From NCBI RefSeq assembly GCF_030936135.1, contig NC_082601.1, positions 43,762,590-43,826,589 of the forward strand: a stretch of DNA of 64,000 nucleotides. Reading direction: 5' to 3'. Made by a program: the position numbers and the translations under genes. Every line of letters starts with the position of its first letter. The first letter of the stretch is position 1. The notes under the pieces are model-generated. The model ran no database searches. It saw only the letters and a list, made by a program, of their open reading frames with translations, and was not told the DNA's origin. Shown here piece after piece: positions 23,990 through 36,100 of the stretch. Origin of the DNA: Gavia stellata. Taxonomy: Eukaryota > Chordata > Aves > Gaviiformes > Gaviidae.

Positions 23990-24518
23990 GGGGTGCACAG
24001 CTTTCCCCCAGCCCCAATCCTGTCCCCCCATGGCCCCACAGCCCTGGGGTCTGCACAGGCCAACCCATGCCCAGGACTGGTGTTGGGCAGCTGCCCCAGG
24101 TGCTGCCCTCTCCCTCCCCTCTGCTCTCTGGCCATCGGCTCCCCCACGTCGCCCAGGGACGAGGCACAGGGCGATGATGGGGAGCCACTCAGCATGCATC
24201 TCAGCAAAATGGTCCACACCTCCCCACGCCACTACCCCCGGCAGCTGCTTCCTCACGTCTCCCATGTCTGAAAAACCTGGAAAACAGCAGGGGAGCCTGT
24301 GTGCCTCCTGCTCTGGGGCCATTACAGCCCCTGCCTGGGGCATTGCTGGGGACTCAGCCAGGGAGCAGGTTCCCTGGTACAGGGGAGGAGGAGCAGTGCT
24401 GGGGCTGTCCTGGCTCCCATCGCCCTCCCAGCCCAGCTCCCCCAAGAGCCCCGAGGGTCCCCAGCACGGGCGCTCCAGGACGGGCGCTCCAGGACCTGGA
24501 GCGGCAGATAAAAGCTCT

Positions 24519-24600
24519 CGCTGTGAGCAGGATTCGAACCTGCGCAGGGAAACCCTATTGGATTTCGAGTCCAACGCCTTCACCCCTCGGCCATCACAGC
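24519..24600 (-). tRNA. tRNA-Ser (CGA)
   Basis: 82 nt on the minus strand, identical to the copy at 21,667. Loop CTCGAAA. Confidence 0.96.
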
Positions 24601-24876
24601 CCAGCCCCAAGCACGTGGGGGGGGACCCCTGCCCGCAACGCCAGGCCCCCGTTGGTCTCCGCTGGGCACCCGGTTGCCCTGGGAAGCGGGAGAGTCTCCG
24701 GGGTGGCTGGTGCATCCCCGCACACAGCCTCAGCCCTGCTCCGCTCGCCAGGGCCTGGCAGCAGGGCCCATCCCCAAAAAGCAGTGCACAGGGCCCTCAG
24801 TGCCAGGGGCAGCACTACCCCCTCAGCACCCCAATGTCCGGCACCAGGTGGGGGTGCCCGGGCAGCTGCACACCCC

Positions 24877-24948
24877 GGCTCGTTGATCTAGGGGTATGAT
24901 TCTCGCTTAGGGTGCGAGAGGTCCCGGGTTCAACTCCCGGACGAGCCC
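24877..24948 (+). tRNA. tRNA-Pro (AGG), D-stem variant
   Basis: 72 nt, loop TTAGGGT. Position 10 is A (GTTGATCTAG) instead of G; this replaces a G-T wobble with an A-T pair, so the fold is kept. TTCTTTTGG behind. Confidence 0.93.
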
Positions 24949-25332
24949 TTCTTTTGGCCACCCACCTTCCCCAGCTGCACATGGGACCATGGCGTAAGCA
25001 GGGCATGATGAGGGCAGTGGTGCCAGCACAGCGGGGTCGGTCCCATGTCCCAACTGGCACGTCCCCGTGGGCAGGCTGGATCCCCAAGAGCTGGCAGGAA
25101 GGTGCTGCCGGGTGCATGGGCAGGGAGGCAGATGGGGGAAGGGGTGGGAAAGGGCAGCTGGAGGCAGCATTGGGCACTGCAGAGCAGAGCGGGTGCTGCC
25201 ATCGGTGTGTGGTCCGAGGCTCTGATTTTGGGGTCAGGGCCCTTGGGGCAGAGCAGGGTGAGCAGTCGTCAGTGGGGCAGCAGTGGAGAGATGAGGGGAC
25301 TTTTCCAGGTGCCCACTGCTGCCCATGTACAG

Positions 25333-25404
25333 GGGGATGTAGCTCAGCGGTAGAGCGCTTGCTTTGCATGTAAGAGGCCCTGGGTTCAACCCCCAGCATC
25401 TCCA
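25333..25404 (+). tRNA. tRNA-Ala (TGC)
   Basis: 72 nt, loop TTTGCAT, ends GCATCTCCA then TGTCCTTTTGCC. The interval back to the Pro gene is an inverted relative of 22,519-22,900. Confidence 0.96.
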
Positions 25405-25457
25405 TGTCCTTTTGCCTCCCCAAAAAAACAGAGCAGAGCAGTGGGTGCCCAAAAGGA

Positions 25458-25529
25458 GGTCTCATCCAGGAGTTTAACAGGGGACTTCTCACACCCTGAG
25501 CAAGAATCATACCCCTAGAACAACAAGTC
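25458..25529 (-). pseudogene. tRNA-Pro pseudogene
   Basis: Alignable over the whole 72 nt to the minus-strand tRNA-Pro, but with about a dozen changes that break the T arm (AGGAGTTTAACAGGGG) and the anticodon stem. Acceptor partly paired. Confidence 0.85.
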
Positions 25530-26389
25530 GGCATGTACAGTCTGGGACCCAGGCCAGATCCTGTCCCCCACAGCCCCACAGGGCCCCTGCCCCTGTCCTG
25601 CCTACGCTGCCAGCACAAGCGCAAGGGAGAGCACAGAATTCCCTGTGCCCAGGAGTTGTCTGTGCTGGGGCTCAGGGACCTCCCCAGTGGAGGGTCCCCC
25701 TTGGCAGCTGGCACGGCTGGAGCGTGCTGCGGGGCTGTGTTTCATCCTCGGCGTTTCAGCTTTCCTGCTGGGTGGCAATGGCCAAGCAGGGGCTGGTCCC
25801 CTTCCCAGGTCCCCTTCCCAGTGCCAGGTTTGGGCCAGGCCAGGAGGAGGTAAATGGAGCTGGGTGAGCACTGGGTGTCACCAAGCACTCGCTGCACTGG
25901 GGAGCTGCTCCCAGCCACTCTCCTCCTTGGTGTGTCTCATGCACCTCTCAAAAAAATGGAGACTTTAAGGGTGCCTGAGCCCTCAGAGCCCATACTGACA
26001 TTTTTTCGGATGGCCTTGGGCACTCATGATTGAGCCGGGCTGTCAGGCGATGCTGTGGGGATCCCCGGGATGCTGGGGTGAGCAGCCAGAGAGAGAGCCG
26101 AGATGGAGGCAGTCACCTCGGGGCAGTGCAGGGGCTGGGGGCAGCTGGCAGGGCTCTGCTGGGGAAAGGGGAGGGGGGCAGCAGGTCCCTGCATAGTCTG
26201 AGACCCCAAAACCCAGCTGGTGCTGGCAGGGGAGGTGTTGGGCTCCCTGTGCCAGGGGCCCAGGTCAGCACTGGGGGTGCTCGCAGTGGTGGATAGAGAA
26301 GGGTTTGGGGGCTGGGGTACTCCAGACCTGGGGCAGTGATGTGGGACACGTGGTGGGGTGGGGGCAGGCAGAGAGTCAGGTGTGTTGGG
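25530..26389. other. Gene-free spacer in the tRNA array
   Basis: No tRNA, exon or mobile element recognised between the decayed Pro copy and the right inverted-repeat arm. Confidence 0.5.
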
Positions 26390-26552
26390 GGGGCACCCCA
26401 TGGCTGTGGGGCAGTTGGGCGCCATGGCTCAGCTGGTTAAAGCGCCTGTCTAGTAAACAGGAGATCCTGGGTTCGACTCCCAGTGGTGCCTGGGCCTGGG
26501 GGCTCTTTTTCCTCCCTGCCCCAAGCTGGGGGCACTGCTGGGGGTCTCTACC
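26390..26552 (-). repeat. Inverted repeat arm B around tRNA-Thr
   Basis: Reverse complement of 16,680-16,841 including both flanks. Together the arms enclose about 9.6 kb of tRNA array. Confidence 0.85.
26418..26491 (+). tRNA. tRNA-Thr (AGT)
   Basis: 74 nt, loop with AGT anticodon, T loop TTCGACT. Acceptor GGCGCCA pairs with TGGTGCC through one G-T. T run GGCTCTTTTTCC at about 26,505. Confidence 0.94.
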
Positions 26553-27154
26553 CTGCCCTGAGCAGTGGAGCCCCCCCACCCCTCTGTCCCAGGTGACTCC
26601 ACTCTGGGGGAAAGGGGTTTCCTTCTGCCGCCTCTCCCTGGGGAGCTCACAGTGGAGAGATGACCCAAACTATCTCTAGACCCCAGGGGATCTGGGAAAT
26701 AAAGAGGTACATCCGATGCTTGCTGGAGCCCCCCTATCTCCCCCATTAATTTGCACAACTGCTGCTGAATCCTGCAGGAAACCCCTTTGGGCACAGGTTG
26801 GGGGTGGGTGGGTGGTGGTGTGGGGTGATGGAGACCCGCAACACGTAACAAAGCCTTGGGCACATACTTCTATGGCAAAAATAAATGCCACCCTGCCCTT
26901 TGCCATCTTCTGAACGCAGGGACAGAAGGGAGCATGGAGAGGGGCAAATGCATTGCAAACACCGACTTGCTGCCCTGCCCAGCTGCCCTGCAACAGGCCA
27001 GTGGGCAGCTGGTTGCCACGGCCAGGCAGACGGGCTGCCAGGGCTCTGCCTCCTAGCCCGGCTCCCTGGAGGACACCCTGAAGAACCAGCCACAGGTTTG
27101 CAGCCTTTGGTCAAAAAGGAGAAAAAAATCCCCAAAAAAAGGGTTGGAGCAGGG

Positions 27155-27236
27155 GACGAGGTGGCCGAGTGGTGAAGGCGATGGACTGCTAATCCATTGT
27201 GCTCTGCACGCGTGGGTTCGAATCCCACCCTCGTCG
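27155..27236 (+). tRNA. tRNA-Ser (GCT)
   Basis: 82 nt, same sequence as the two Ser(GCT) genes of the 13.5-14.4 kb quartet. The nearest T run (AAGCTTTTGG) is about 40 nt downstream, farther than in the other copies. Confidence 0.95.
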
Positions 27237-30200
27237 GGCCCCCAAGGACCCCCACCCCCAGGGAAGCTTTTGGTGCAGCACCCGGTGTGGTCAGCTTCCT
27301 CTTGCCTCTCTTTGTTTTGCTCTGCCGTGTTAAATACATGTCTGCCTCTGGATTGCTGCTCCCACTTGCCAAACCTGCTCACCGTTGCTCAGGGACCTGC
27401 GTTGCCCTTCGTGTGCAATGTGCCTGGCCCCACGCTCCCGTGGGGGAGCAGGGTAGTGCCTGCCTCCATTCCCCAAGCCCACCCACCGGCTGCGCTCCTG
27501 CCAGCCAACTACATCTTCTCCAGGAGGCAAAGCACCAAACTGTGGGTGGGGAAGGGCAGCAACAGGCTGGCCGTGCTGGTGGGCAGCGAGGTGGGCACAC
27601 CCTGAGCCTGCACTCTGCTTTTTTCCCTTCTGCTCTGTCAGTCAATTTATCCCTTTCTGCATCTCATACGGCAGCCCAGGGGCATCCCTGTCGTGCTGAT
27701 GGGAGCCAAAAGCCACCCCTGGACAAAGCTGTGTCTTGCTGAGCCATCGCCACATCCTGGAGGTGCTTTTTCTGAGGATGGCATAGCTGCTGCGTGTTGG
27801 CAGCTCCCTCCTGTGTCTGCAGCAGGGCTCTCAGTGGAGGTTCCTGGGGAGAGGAGAGGGTGACCTACTGCAAGATGAAGAGGAAAGAGGTAAAAAGACC
27901 TGCCTGCTGGGACGTTTTTAACTGCTGAAATCCCAGCAGTCGTGCAGAGAGGGAAGCCTTGCATTTCTCAGAGCATGCTTCGATGCAGCTGGGGAAATGC
28001 GTTGTGCCACCCCTGCAGGTGCCCTCCCCCCTCCCACCCCTTCTTTCCGCAGATGAGGATGTGACCAAGCAATGCTGTGGCTTGGAGGCAAGGCGAGACT
28101 CAGGCTTCGCTGCCCACACTGCAAGCCCTGCACTGGCTTTTTGACCTTCCCTGGGGCCACGTTTCCTTCCGTGCCCTGGGGGACCAGCTGGGAGCTGCTT
28201 CCCTCTCCCGAGCCAGAAATGGTGATCGGCCTCATCCTGCCACGCTGCTGTGGGATGCTGCGGTGCTTGGCCAGCTCTGCCACCCTGGGAAAGGGGAATG
28301 TCCATGCCTGGACAGCCAGCTGCCCTGCAACAGGGATGCAGGAGATTTCCTACAGAAAAGGCATGGGTTTTGGTGCACAGGGGTTACAGCCCCGGAGAAA
28401 CACCAACTTGCAGCTGGAGACAGTGAAATGGGAAGGGGTGGTGGGTGCAGGCTCCTTCTCGGGCAGTGGTGCATGGCACGGGGGCTACTGCAGCAGGATG
28501 GAACCTGGAGGCTTGCAGGGCAGAGGGAGCTGTGAGAGGAGACAAGCTGACTCCCTCCGGACACCCTTCAACTCTGCTGGGCTGTGTCTGCCACGGCACA
28601 TGCCTGCCCCTGCCCTGGCATGTGGTGATGAGACCTCCTGGGGTGGATGTGCCAGCCTTGGTGACGCCGTGGAGCATCAGCCCACCCAGGGACCTGGTAA
28701 TTATAGGGGACGTGTGGCGGCATGAAACTGGATCATCCGCAGCCCCGGGCTGGCACACAGCAGCTGGAGCCTGGCTCTCTTCAGCGGCACTAGCTGAGGT
28801 CCGCTCCCCGGTCTGCGCACAATGGCCCTGAAGCACCCCGAGTCTGCCCTGGCAAGGAGACAGGCAGCCAAGGGTGCTCCGCGGCTGCGGTGGAGGGGCT
28901 GCCGCCCGGGCGTCTCTGTCTGTGTCAGGATGCTGCCTCCTGGCACCGGGGTGTCCCACTCGCCCATCAGCCGCCTGGGAGCGGTGCCCACATGTCCTGC
29001 TGCCGGCAGGTTGGCTGTGGCCCCGGGGCAAGCCCTGGGTGAGAGAGCTGGATGCAGGTGTTGCTTGGAGATGGGATGCAGTGGGTCTGTTGCTGCTCCA
29101 AAATGTGTCTTTGCTTTTGGCTTTCAGGAGAAATTCTGGGGCAGGGGCAAGCTTCCACCCTCCAGCTGGTCTCAGAGACATCCAGCCCTTGGGTTGCTGG
29201 AATCAAAATGCAGAGCAATGAAATTGGAGTTGCAAAGTGCTGCTGGGGCTGGTGATGGGAAGGGAAACGCAGGGAGTATTGGTACAGGGCCATGTTTCTC
29301 CTCGTGCCCTTATCTGCAGGAAGAACCAGGGCTGGGATGGCCACACATCCTGCATCCACTCCAGAAGTTAAGAAAATGGGTCTGATGTGTTTGCTTTGGT
29401 GAAATTTTCTCGATTTTGTGGTTCCTCCTGAGAAAGTCATGTCTCAAGCAGAAAGTGCTCATTCCCTGTAATGAATAGGGATTGGAAAAACCAGTCCTTG
29501 TCTTTCTCCCAAATACCTGCATTTCCAGGAAGAGCTCTTTCCCCTATGGTTTTCCTTTGTTTTAATCGCATTCATTACATAAATCTGATTATTTTAACTT
29601 CCTGACACGTGCCTTTTGTTTCCCCTGTCCCCTTCTCCAGGCAAAGGACTTGTTTCAGTACAGAGATCCTCTCACATTCAGCAACATGCCCTCTCTAAGT
29701 GCCCCCGTGCATTTATTTCAAGCATCGCTGCATCTGTGGATATTCTTCTGGGACACAATGGTACTACAATGTAAGCAGAACCTCAAGTACTTAAACTGGG
29801 TTGCAAAACTGAAACACACAGTGAGGCTGCAAATCAGAAGATACCAGCCTGTGTCTGGAAGCCTGGGAGTCCCCCAGGAAGGGCTGTTTTCGTTGGGATC
29901 ATGGAAGTGCACAGAGGCACAAAAAAAAGAAAGAGAGATGGAAGATGAATAGGGAAGAGGAAGAAACCCTGACTGGCAGAAGAAGCGTTTAATTCTTAGG
30001 CTGTGGGTCCAAGGTGCACCTGTGGCATCATTTTGTTATTCAAGAGTGGTGCAAAAAGCAGCAAGGTAAAGCTTTCTTTTCCTGCTCACCAAATTGTCAT
30101 TTCGGAGGTTGTGATGAACCCACAGCCTCCTGCCTTACTCCAGCAGGCTGCAAGGTTGCTTCTGTCTGAAGCACGTGTCCTCGGCGACACCTCAGAAAAA

Positions 30201-31500
30201 CTGATTTCCTCTTTCCCCTTCCAGAATGATGTTAAAAATAGCTGGGCTTGACCCCAGCATCTCTGAAAGGCTCTTTTGCCCTGGCAGGCAGGGCAGGGAG
30301 GAGTCACTGGGGACAATTCAGTGCTATCAGCCATGGCTCTGCAAGGTCAAGTCACCCTAGGAACTAAAATGACCCCCAAACAGCGATGCTGACAACCCCC
30401 AGCTCCACACATGCATAGTACATGTGCCCCGGTACTGCCATGGTTTATTCTGGGGCAGATGTTTGTGCCTTCATCTGGGCTCTGCTGGCGTGAAATGAAA
30501 AGCCTTCTCCAAACTTTCCTTGCCCCTAGAGCCTGATGGCTCATTCCCCTGCTTGGGACCACGTCAGCGACTCCCTCTCCCCAACATGCAGGTGAATCAC
30601 ATTTAAGTGCAGGTCAGGACTTTTGTGACTCCCTGGCTGTTTAGCAGCTAACAGGCTTTCAGCAGAGCAATCTGGTGTCACACAGCAGCCTGTAATTAAA
30701 AATGTCTTGACGATGTCCCTCCATCACAAGGAAGCATAGCTGTGAACTTCTGGCTCACCGCTGTTAGCATATCCAAAGAGCAGAATGGAAAGGCTCTTGG
30801 CCTCGGAAATCAGCTCACTGCGCAAAATTAGTCAGTCTTGGTGTGCGTCACCTTCAGGGGTGGACTCCAGAGCCCATGATTACTTTGCTTTCAAAATTTG
30901 ATGTGCCTTCCAAGCAGAATTCATACCCCAGGCGTGAGGAATAACAAAAAAAGGCAAAATCCTCTAAGTTGATCCTAAAGCGTAACAATTTGCTCATGCC
31001 AGGCTAGCTCAAGTCCCCGTGTCTGCATCTGTAGCACCTGGGCATCTGGGGCAGAAATGCCCTCTGGCATTTTTCTCCCAGCTGTGCATGGTCCCCCAGC
31101 ACCCTCACCCCTGCAGACCCCCTGCTTTTCCTGCCGTCGATGAGACTGCTGTCGCAGGGTTTACCTACAAATGCATGTTTCTTGTGTTCAGCCTACATCC
31201 CCGAGCTCACTTCAGGTGCACTGGGCAGCTGAATTTGTTGTGCTTGGAGGAAGGAGGGGAGCAATGTGCCGGGGATGCGCCTGCCCTAAATTCTGTTGAA
31301 ATGCTCCCCTGCCTGGTGGCATAAGACCTAAAATACACTTTGGCCTTAGGAAGCAAGGTAATTACTGCCTGTAGCCCGCATCATTTCAATCTTACTCAGT
31401 ATTAAATGGAAGCAAAACATGACAGATGAAAGAGGGAACTGTTTAATCAGCCGGGGGAGCTTTCCAGGAGAAAACTGCTGGTTGTTGGGGAGTTTCAGGC
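27237..31500. other. Gene-free interval upstream of the keratin gene
   Basis: About 4.3 kb with no tRNA, CR1 or exon recognised. Open frames such as 28,384-29,181 on the minus strand have no family resemblance and no splice logic. Regulatory DNA of the keratin gene may lie at the right end, but no element was identified other than the TATA box. Confidence 0.45.
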
Positions 31501-31539
31501 GGAAGGTATGCACCCACTCCCCCGGGGGCCAGGGCACCC

Positions 31540-31546
31540 TATAAAA
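31540..31546 (+). promoter_or_regulatory. TATA box of the beta-keratin gene
   Basis: TATAAAA about 65 bp before a consensus donor (CTGG|GTAAG, 31,605/31,606). This gives a short non-coding exon 1 starting near 31,570, the usual layout of avian beta-keratin genes. Confidence 0.8.
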
Positions 31547-32371
31547 CCCCGCACAGCACCCGGCCCCACCACCCGCTCCCAGCTGCCGCCACTGCCTCCG
31601 TCTGGGTAAGTCGTGACGGGCTCCGTCTCCTCCCCACTGAAGCTGTTGCTTTCACCGATGCCTGGTACCCGGCCCTCCGCAAGAGTTCAAGGTTTGTTAC
31701 CTGCCTCCCTCCCGCCTGCAGAGGATGTCGGGGAAGGGTTTATTTCTACTGCAAAATGGGGAGTGGAAGGGGTTGTGGGATGCAGGGCTTCCACGATCTG
31801 TAACCGCATAGCTGGGCATATCCTGCATGGTTTTCCTTGCTGAAGAAAAAAAAGAATAGCACATGCCCAGGGTGCAGGGACCGATGTGTCCCCGTTTACG
31901 AAAGGGCATCAGAGGTCCCTTATGTTTTGGGATGGGATAGCTCAGCTCACGTTAAGTCCAGCTTGTTCACTTGTATTGATTTAAGTGGGTTTTACTACTA
32001 CATGCGTCTCAGTGAGCATTTCGCTTGCTGAAGGCTTGCTGCCAGTTTGAAGGCAGGCAGCGTGCAGGAGTGGGTCTGCTCTCAGTGCTTTCAGAGTCCG
32101 GTGCCTCCAGCTTCCCCAGGTGTGCAACTCAGACCAAACTCCTTGCTTTCTCCCGAGCGGGTTATGGGGTGAGGGAAGGGGGAAGCCAGCTCCTGCCCAT
32201 TTGGAAAGCTTTCCTTCAGGGTTTTTAAACCGTCCAAACTCACCCTCTAGCTAGCTCTCCCACACCTCTTATTATGGGAGCTGTTGAATGAGGGCTCAGC
32301 AGAGATGGACCAGCCTCTGCCCTGCATTTATGCCCTGGCTCTGGCTTTCAGGTGTACGTCCTCGCCGAGCG

Positions 32372-32668
32372 ATGTCCTGCTATGACCTGTGCCTGCCCTC
32401 TTCCTGTGGTCCCCGGCCACTGGCCACCAGCTGCAACCAGCCCTGCATCCGCCGCTGTGGGGACTCCACCGCCATCATCCAGCCCCCCACCGTCGTGGTT
32501 ACCCTGCCCGGGCCCATCCTCAGCTCCTACCCGCAAAACACGACGGTGGGGTCCACAGCGTCAGCGGCGGTCGGGAGCTACCTCCGGTGCTGCGGGATCC
32601 CCATGGCCTCCAGTGGTCCCCGCGGGCTGGGGAAGGCGGGACTGCTGTGCCTGGGCAGCGGGCTGTAG
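32372..32668 (+). CDS. Beta-keratin (corneous beta-protein), feather-keratin type
   Basis: Structural protein of the sauropsid cornified layer that polymerises through a central beta-sheet domain. 98 residues in one exon: MSCYDLC start, cysteine-rich N-terminus ([20 protein letters not shown]), central beta domain ([20 protein letters not shown] then [11 protein letters not shown]), glycine-poor tail ending LCLGSGL. It follows an acceptor at 32,350-32,351 and a 20-bp leader, so the 5' UTR is split by an intron at 31,606-32,351. ATG chosen because the protein then starts with the family MSCY. The tail lacks the long Gly-Tyr repeats of scale keratins. It stands alone between two halves of a tRNA array rather than in a keratin cluster. 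Confidence 0.95.
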   Translation: MSCYDLCLPSSCGPRPLATSCNQPCIRRCGDSTAIIQPPTVVVTLPGPILSSYPQNTTVGSTASAAVGSYLRCCGIPMASSGPRGLGKAGLLCLGSGL

Positions 32669-33124
32669 GGGTGTCCCCGGCAGTCACCTCCTCCCACCGA
32701 TGACAGCAGAGCAGCCGCGTCGGGAAGGACAAATGAAGCACAGGACCAAGACTGGGGAAGAGGACTAAGGAAATGCCCGTGGGTTTCCCAGCTGTGGGGG
32801 GCACCCGCAGCCCCCCCCAGGAGGAAGGGAGCCATGCGAGCTTGTCACTCAAGACCGCGCCTCTGTATACCTTTCTCTCGCTAAGCCTTACTTTATGTTT
32901 CCGCGTAGGTGTCACACCCTGCAGTGCTACACAGCATTTGCTGCTGGCTGGGCGAAAATGCTTATAGCGGGCTGTAGAAGGAAGATGATAGTTATGGGGC
33001 GGTAGGGCAAAGGAACGCCTTGTAGGGATCGGCTCGTCCTGGAGTGGGGTTTGTCCCTTTCTTTACCGAGCGCTGGAAATGCACTTCTCATACTCTGAAC
33101 TGGTTTGTTCTCCTTCTCCTTCTC

Positions 33125-33130
33125 ATTAAA
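33125..33130 (+). promoter_or_regulatory. Polyadenylation signal ATTAAA of the keratin gene
   Basis: ATTAAA about 460 bp after the keratin stop codon, giving a 3' UTR of a length typical for the family. No AATAAA lies between. Confidence 0.65.
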
Positions 33131-33149
33131 GTCATGCTACATCATAGCT

Positions 33150-36100
33150 TGAGTCTTCTGGTGGTCCTTGTGCCTCTGGTCAGGAGGGGTAACCTGCACT
33201 GGAGGCAACTTGTTGCTGAGGGGAGGTTTCTTTTTTGTCTGAAATGGGAGTTTCTGTTGTTCAGCTGCACACTGGGCTGAAGTAAGTGTGTGGTTTGCTG
33301 TGACTAGCCTGAAGGCAACTTTCTCAGCCTGGAAACCTCTCCTGCTGCCCCATAGCAAGTGCCTGCTTAGGGAGGGCTTCCCACAGGAGCAGACTTGTTG
33401 CCTGCTCCCTCAAAGAGGTGTGAACATGAAGGTTTGACATTTCAAAATGGCATTTACCCTGTGTTTTGCAGCAATTTTTTGGGTGAGCTAAGGAGGATGG
33501 ATGTGGGGTCAGGGGAAAACAGGCAGAAGTGGGCTTCTTGGGAGATGCTCCTTTGGATGGTCATCCTATGCCCAACTCACCCAATGTTTTATGGGTGACA
33601 GTGAAGAGTAAAAAATTCCTAAGATATACCAGAACTCAAGCATTAGGCTCTTTATTCTTACTCTTTACACAGCATGTGGCAAAAGGGGCTTTATGCAAAT
33701 AAGTATGTACTGACTCAAACCTAGATAGCCCAGGTGGCAGTGAGGCATGTGATGTGTCTGCATCTGGCTGTATCTCTTAACGAAGCAGCAGAAACATTTT
33801 GTTCTGTGCTGCTGCATGCACACATAGACATGCACATGTACAAGCATGACATTTGCCTCGAGTGAGCCCTATGAATAACATGAGCTGAATATACCCATGT
33901 CCCCATGTTAGCTCAGTATGAGGGCTCAGGGAATGGCATCCCACCCTGGATACGGGTGCACCTTGTCCAGCAGCCCATGCCCACAGTAGCATCTCCGTCC
34001 CCGTCAGAGAAAGAGGGGTGCCTGCAATGTGAAACACGGTGCAGGGTTACCCAGTTTTCCTCTGGACACGCAGACATTCAGGAGCCCAAATTTGCCGAGA
34101 CCTGTGACCGAGCACTGATTGATATGAGGTGTCACGGGGAGAGGCATCCTAACATTTCCCATAGACACCAAGCATGATGGACACTCAGACCTGTGGTAAT
34201 GCCATCAGGAAAGACATATAAACATAATGATAAGGACATGAAGAAAAAACTGTAATTTCCCCATGTGCTCCAGATACAGAGGCAAGAGCAAAAGCTGGAC
34301 TGGTGCTCAGCAGGGAGCTTTGCTCTGCTGCTGAGTGGAGAGACCTGCGAGTCCCATGCCCATGAGCTGGTCAGTTAGAGGAGGACAAGCATAATCCCAT
34401 CCCCGGCCCCAGCCACAGCACAGTGAGCTCCATACTGAGCTCTTTCCAAAGACTAGAACCCAAGATTTTAGTTGAACACATTAGAGAATGGAACAATAAT
34501 TTTTTTACAGGGAGGGGATGCAGGTGTCTCCGAAAAAGATGCCAGGCATTGAGTAAAGCCTCTTTTTAAGATGCCAGGTATCATCAAGCAGAACCTTTTC
34601 AGCTAATGGAAGGAGGAATAAGAGCACGACTAAGTCCTCCGTGGGTATTGTTTAAATCTTCTTTCACACGTTAAGCATTTTGCTAGTGTGACAATTTGCA
34701 TAAAGCTTATGACTGTTTATAATGCTGAGCTTGTAGGCATGTTGGTCTTCAAAAACTTTTGACCAAGCTCAACTGGTTTTATTGCTCAGGAGATCTTCAC
34801 GGAGGCGCTCCTAATTTGGAGAAAATTTACGTGGCAATTGCTCAGCAGTCAGAGCACCAGGAGAAGAGAGGTGTGGTTTCACATCCCTTTCCAAGGACTG
34901 CTCAGATATTTTTATCCCAGCTCCAGGATTTGTCCACGGAGGTAGGATGCAAAATTCTCCTGAACACTGCAATGAGTAAAAGCACTGGATTTCCAGCAAA
35001 AGCTTCATTAGAAAGCTGCAGGCATCTGGGGCTGGTGCAACTCTCTTCCAGCAGTCTGATGCATAGGACAGTCCAGGATGGAGCAGGGAGACAGAATAAC
35101 GACATTTTTATGTGGCTTTTCACTGAATGACTCCACTGTTGAGGTTATACAGATTTTTTTTCTGAAGAATCAGTGTCTCAAAGGAGACTAAAATCCACAC
35201 AGGTCCTTGATTTGACTTGAAAATTGTGATGCCTTAGTGCAGACAGAGTCTGGGAGGTGAGGACCTCGGTGCCCTGCAGGGATCCCCGTCCCAAGGGACC
35301 TGGCACCCTGTCTCCCATGGGTGCTGTGACTCCCGGCTGGGAGCCGTGCTGTCTTGGCTCCCAGCTCAAGAGCCGTCCTGAATTCACTCTGCCATGTATC
35401 CCCCCCAGACAATGCTTGCCCAGGGCAGGACCCCACAGACCTGCTGATCAGGCCCTAAAATACAGGTTCCTGCAAAGACAGCACAGCGCAGCCCTGGTGA
35501 GAAACAGGGAACCACATACCAAGACTGAGAGGAGAAACAATGCTTAGCGGGTGGAAGGATACACATGGAGGGAAATAGCTGGGTCCGGGGGTTTGGTCCC
35601 AGCATTGCCTACTTACGGCTTTCAACAGCAGCAGGAGGAAGCATTTCTCAGAAAAGCCTGGAGCTTAGCCCAAAAGCAACCCTTGGGCCATGCCTGCATC
35701 TGTTGAGTTTCATGTCTTCTGCTCACCTCCCATCTTCCCTCACCTGCTCATGTCCTTGGAGGAAACCTTCTCCCTGCTGTCACTCATCATTCTCCTCCCG
35801 CAGCAGTCATTGCTTCCTGGAGACCACTGTTTCCCTTCATTTTCTTTCTTCTATCCTTTGCTTTGGTGAAGTCAACTGCACCAGCAGAAATTACAGTGCA
35901 CAAATCACAGTGAGGTACTCCAGCTCAACGGGGCCTGGGAAGGTGATGGTGGTAGCTCCCCATTGCAGGGTCACATCCATTGGGGGTGTCTGTCTCCTCT
36001 TTGGGGTGCGTGTAACCATGGGGACACCCCAGCCTGAACCAGCACATGTGGCAAATGGGCTTGCTCAGGTTTCTCTACATTTGCCTGCTTAGGGAAGCCA

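Larger units (their letters stand above)
23858..24964. repeat. Direct repeat copy 2 (Pro-, Ser-, Pro+)
   Basis: Partner of 21,006-22,112. Differences seen lie mostly in spacers; one is in the D arm of the third tRNA gene. Confidence 0.9.

Noticed and set aside
28384-29181. 265-codon minus-strand open frame
   Set aside because: No recognisable motif, overlapping open frames on both strands, and no splice or promoter support.
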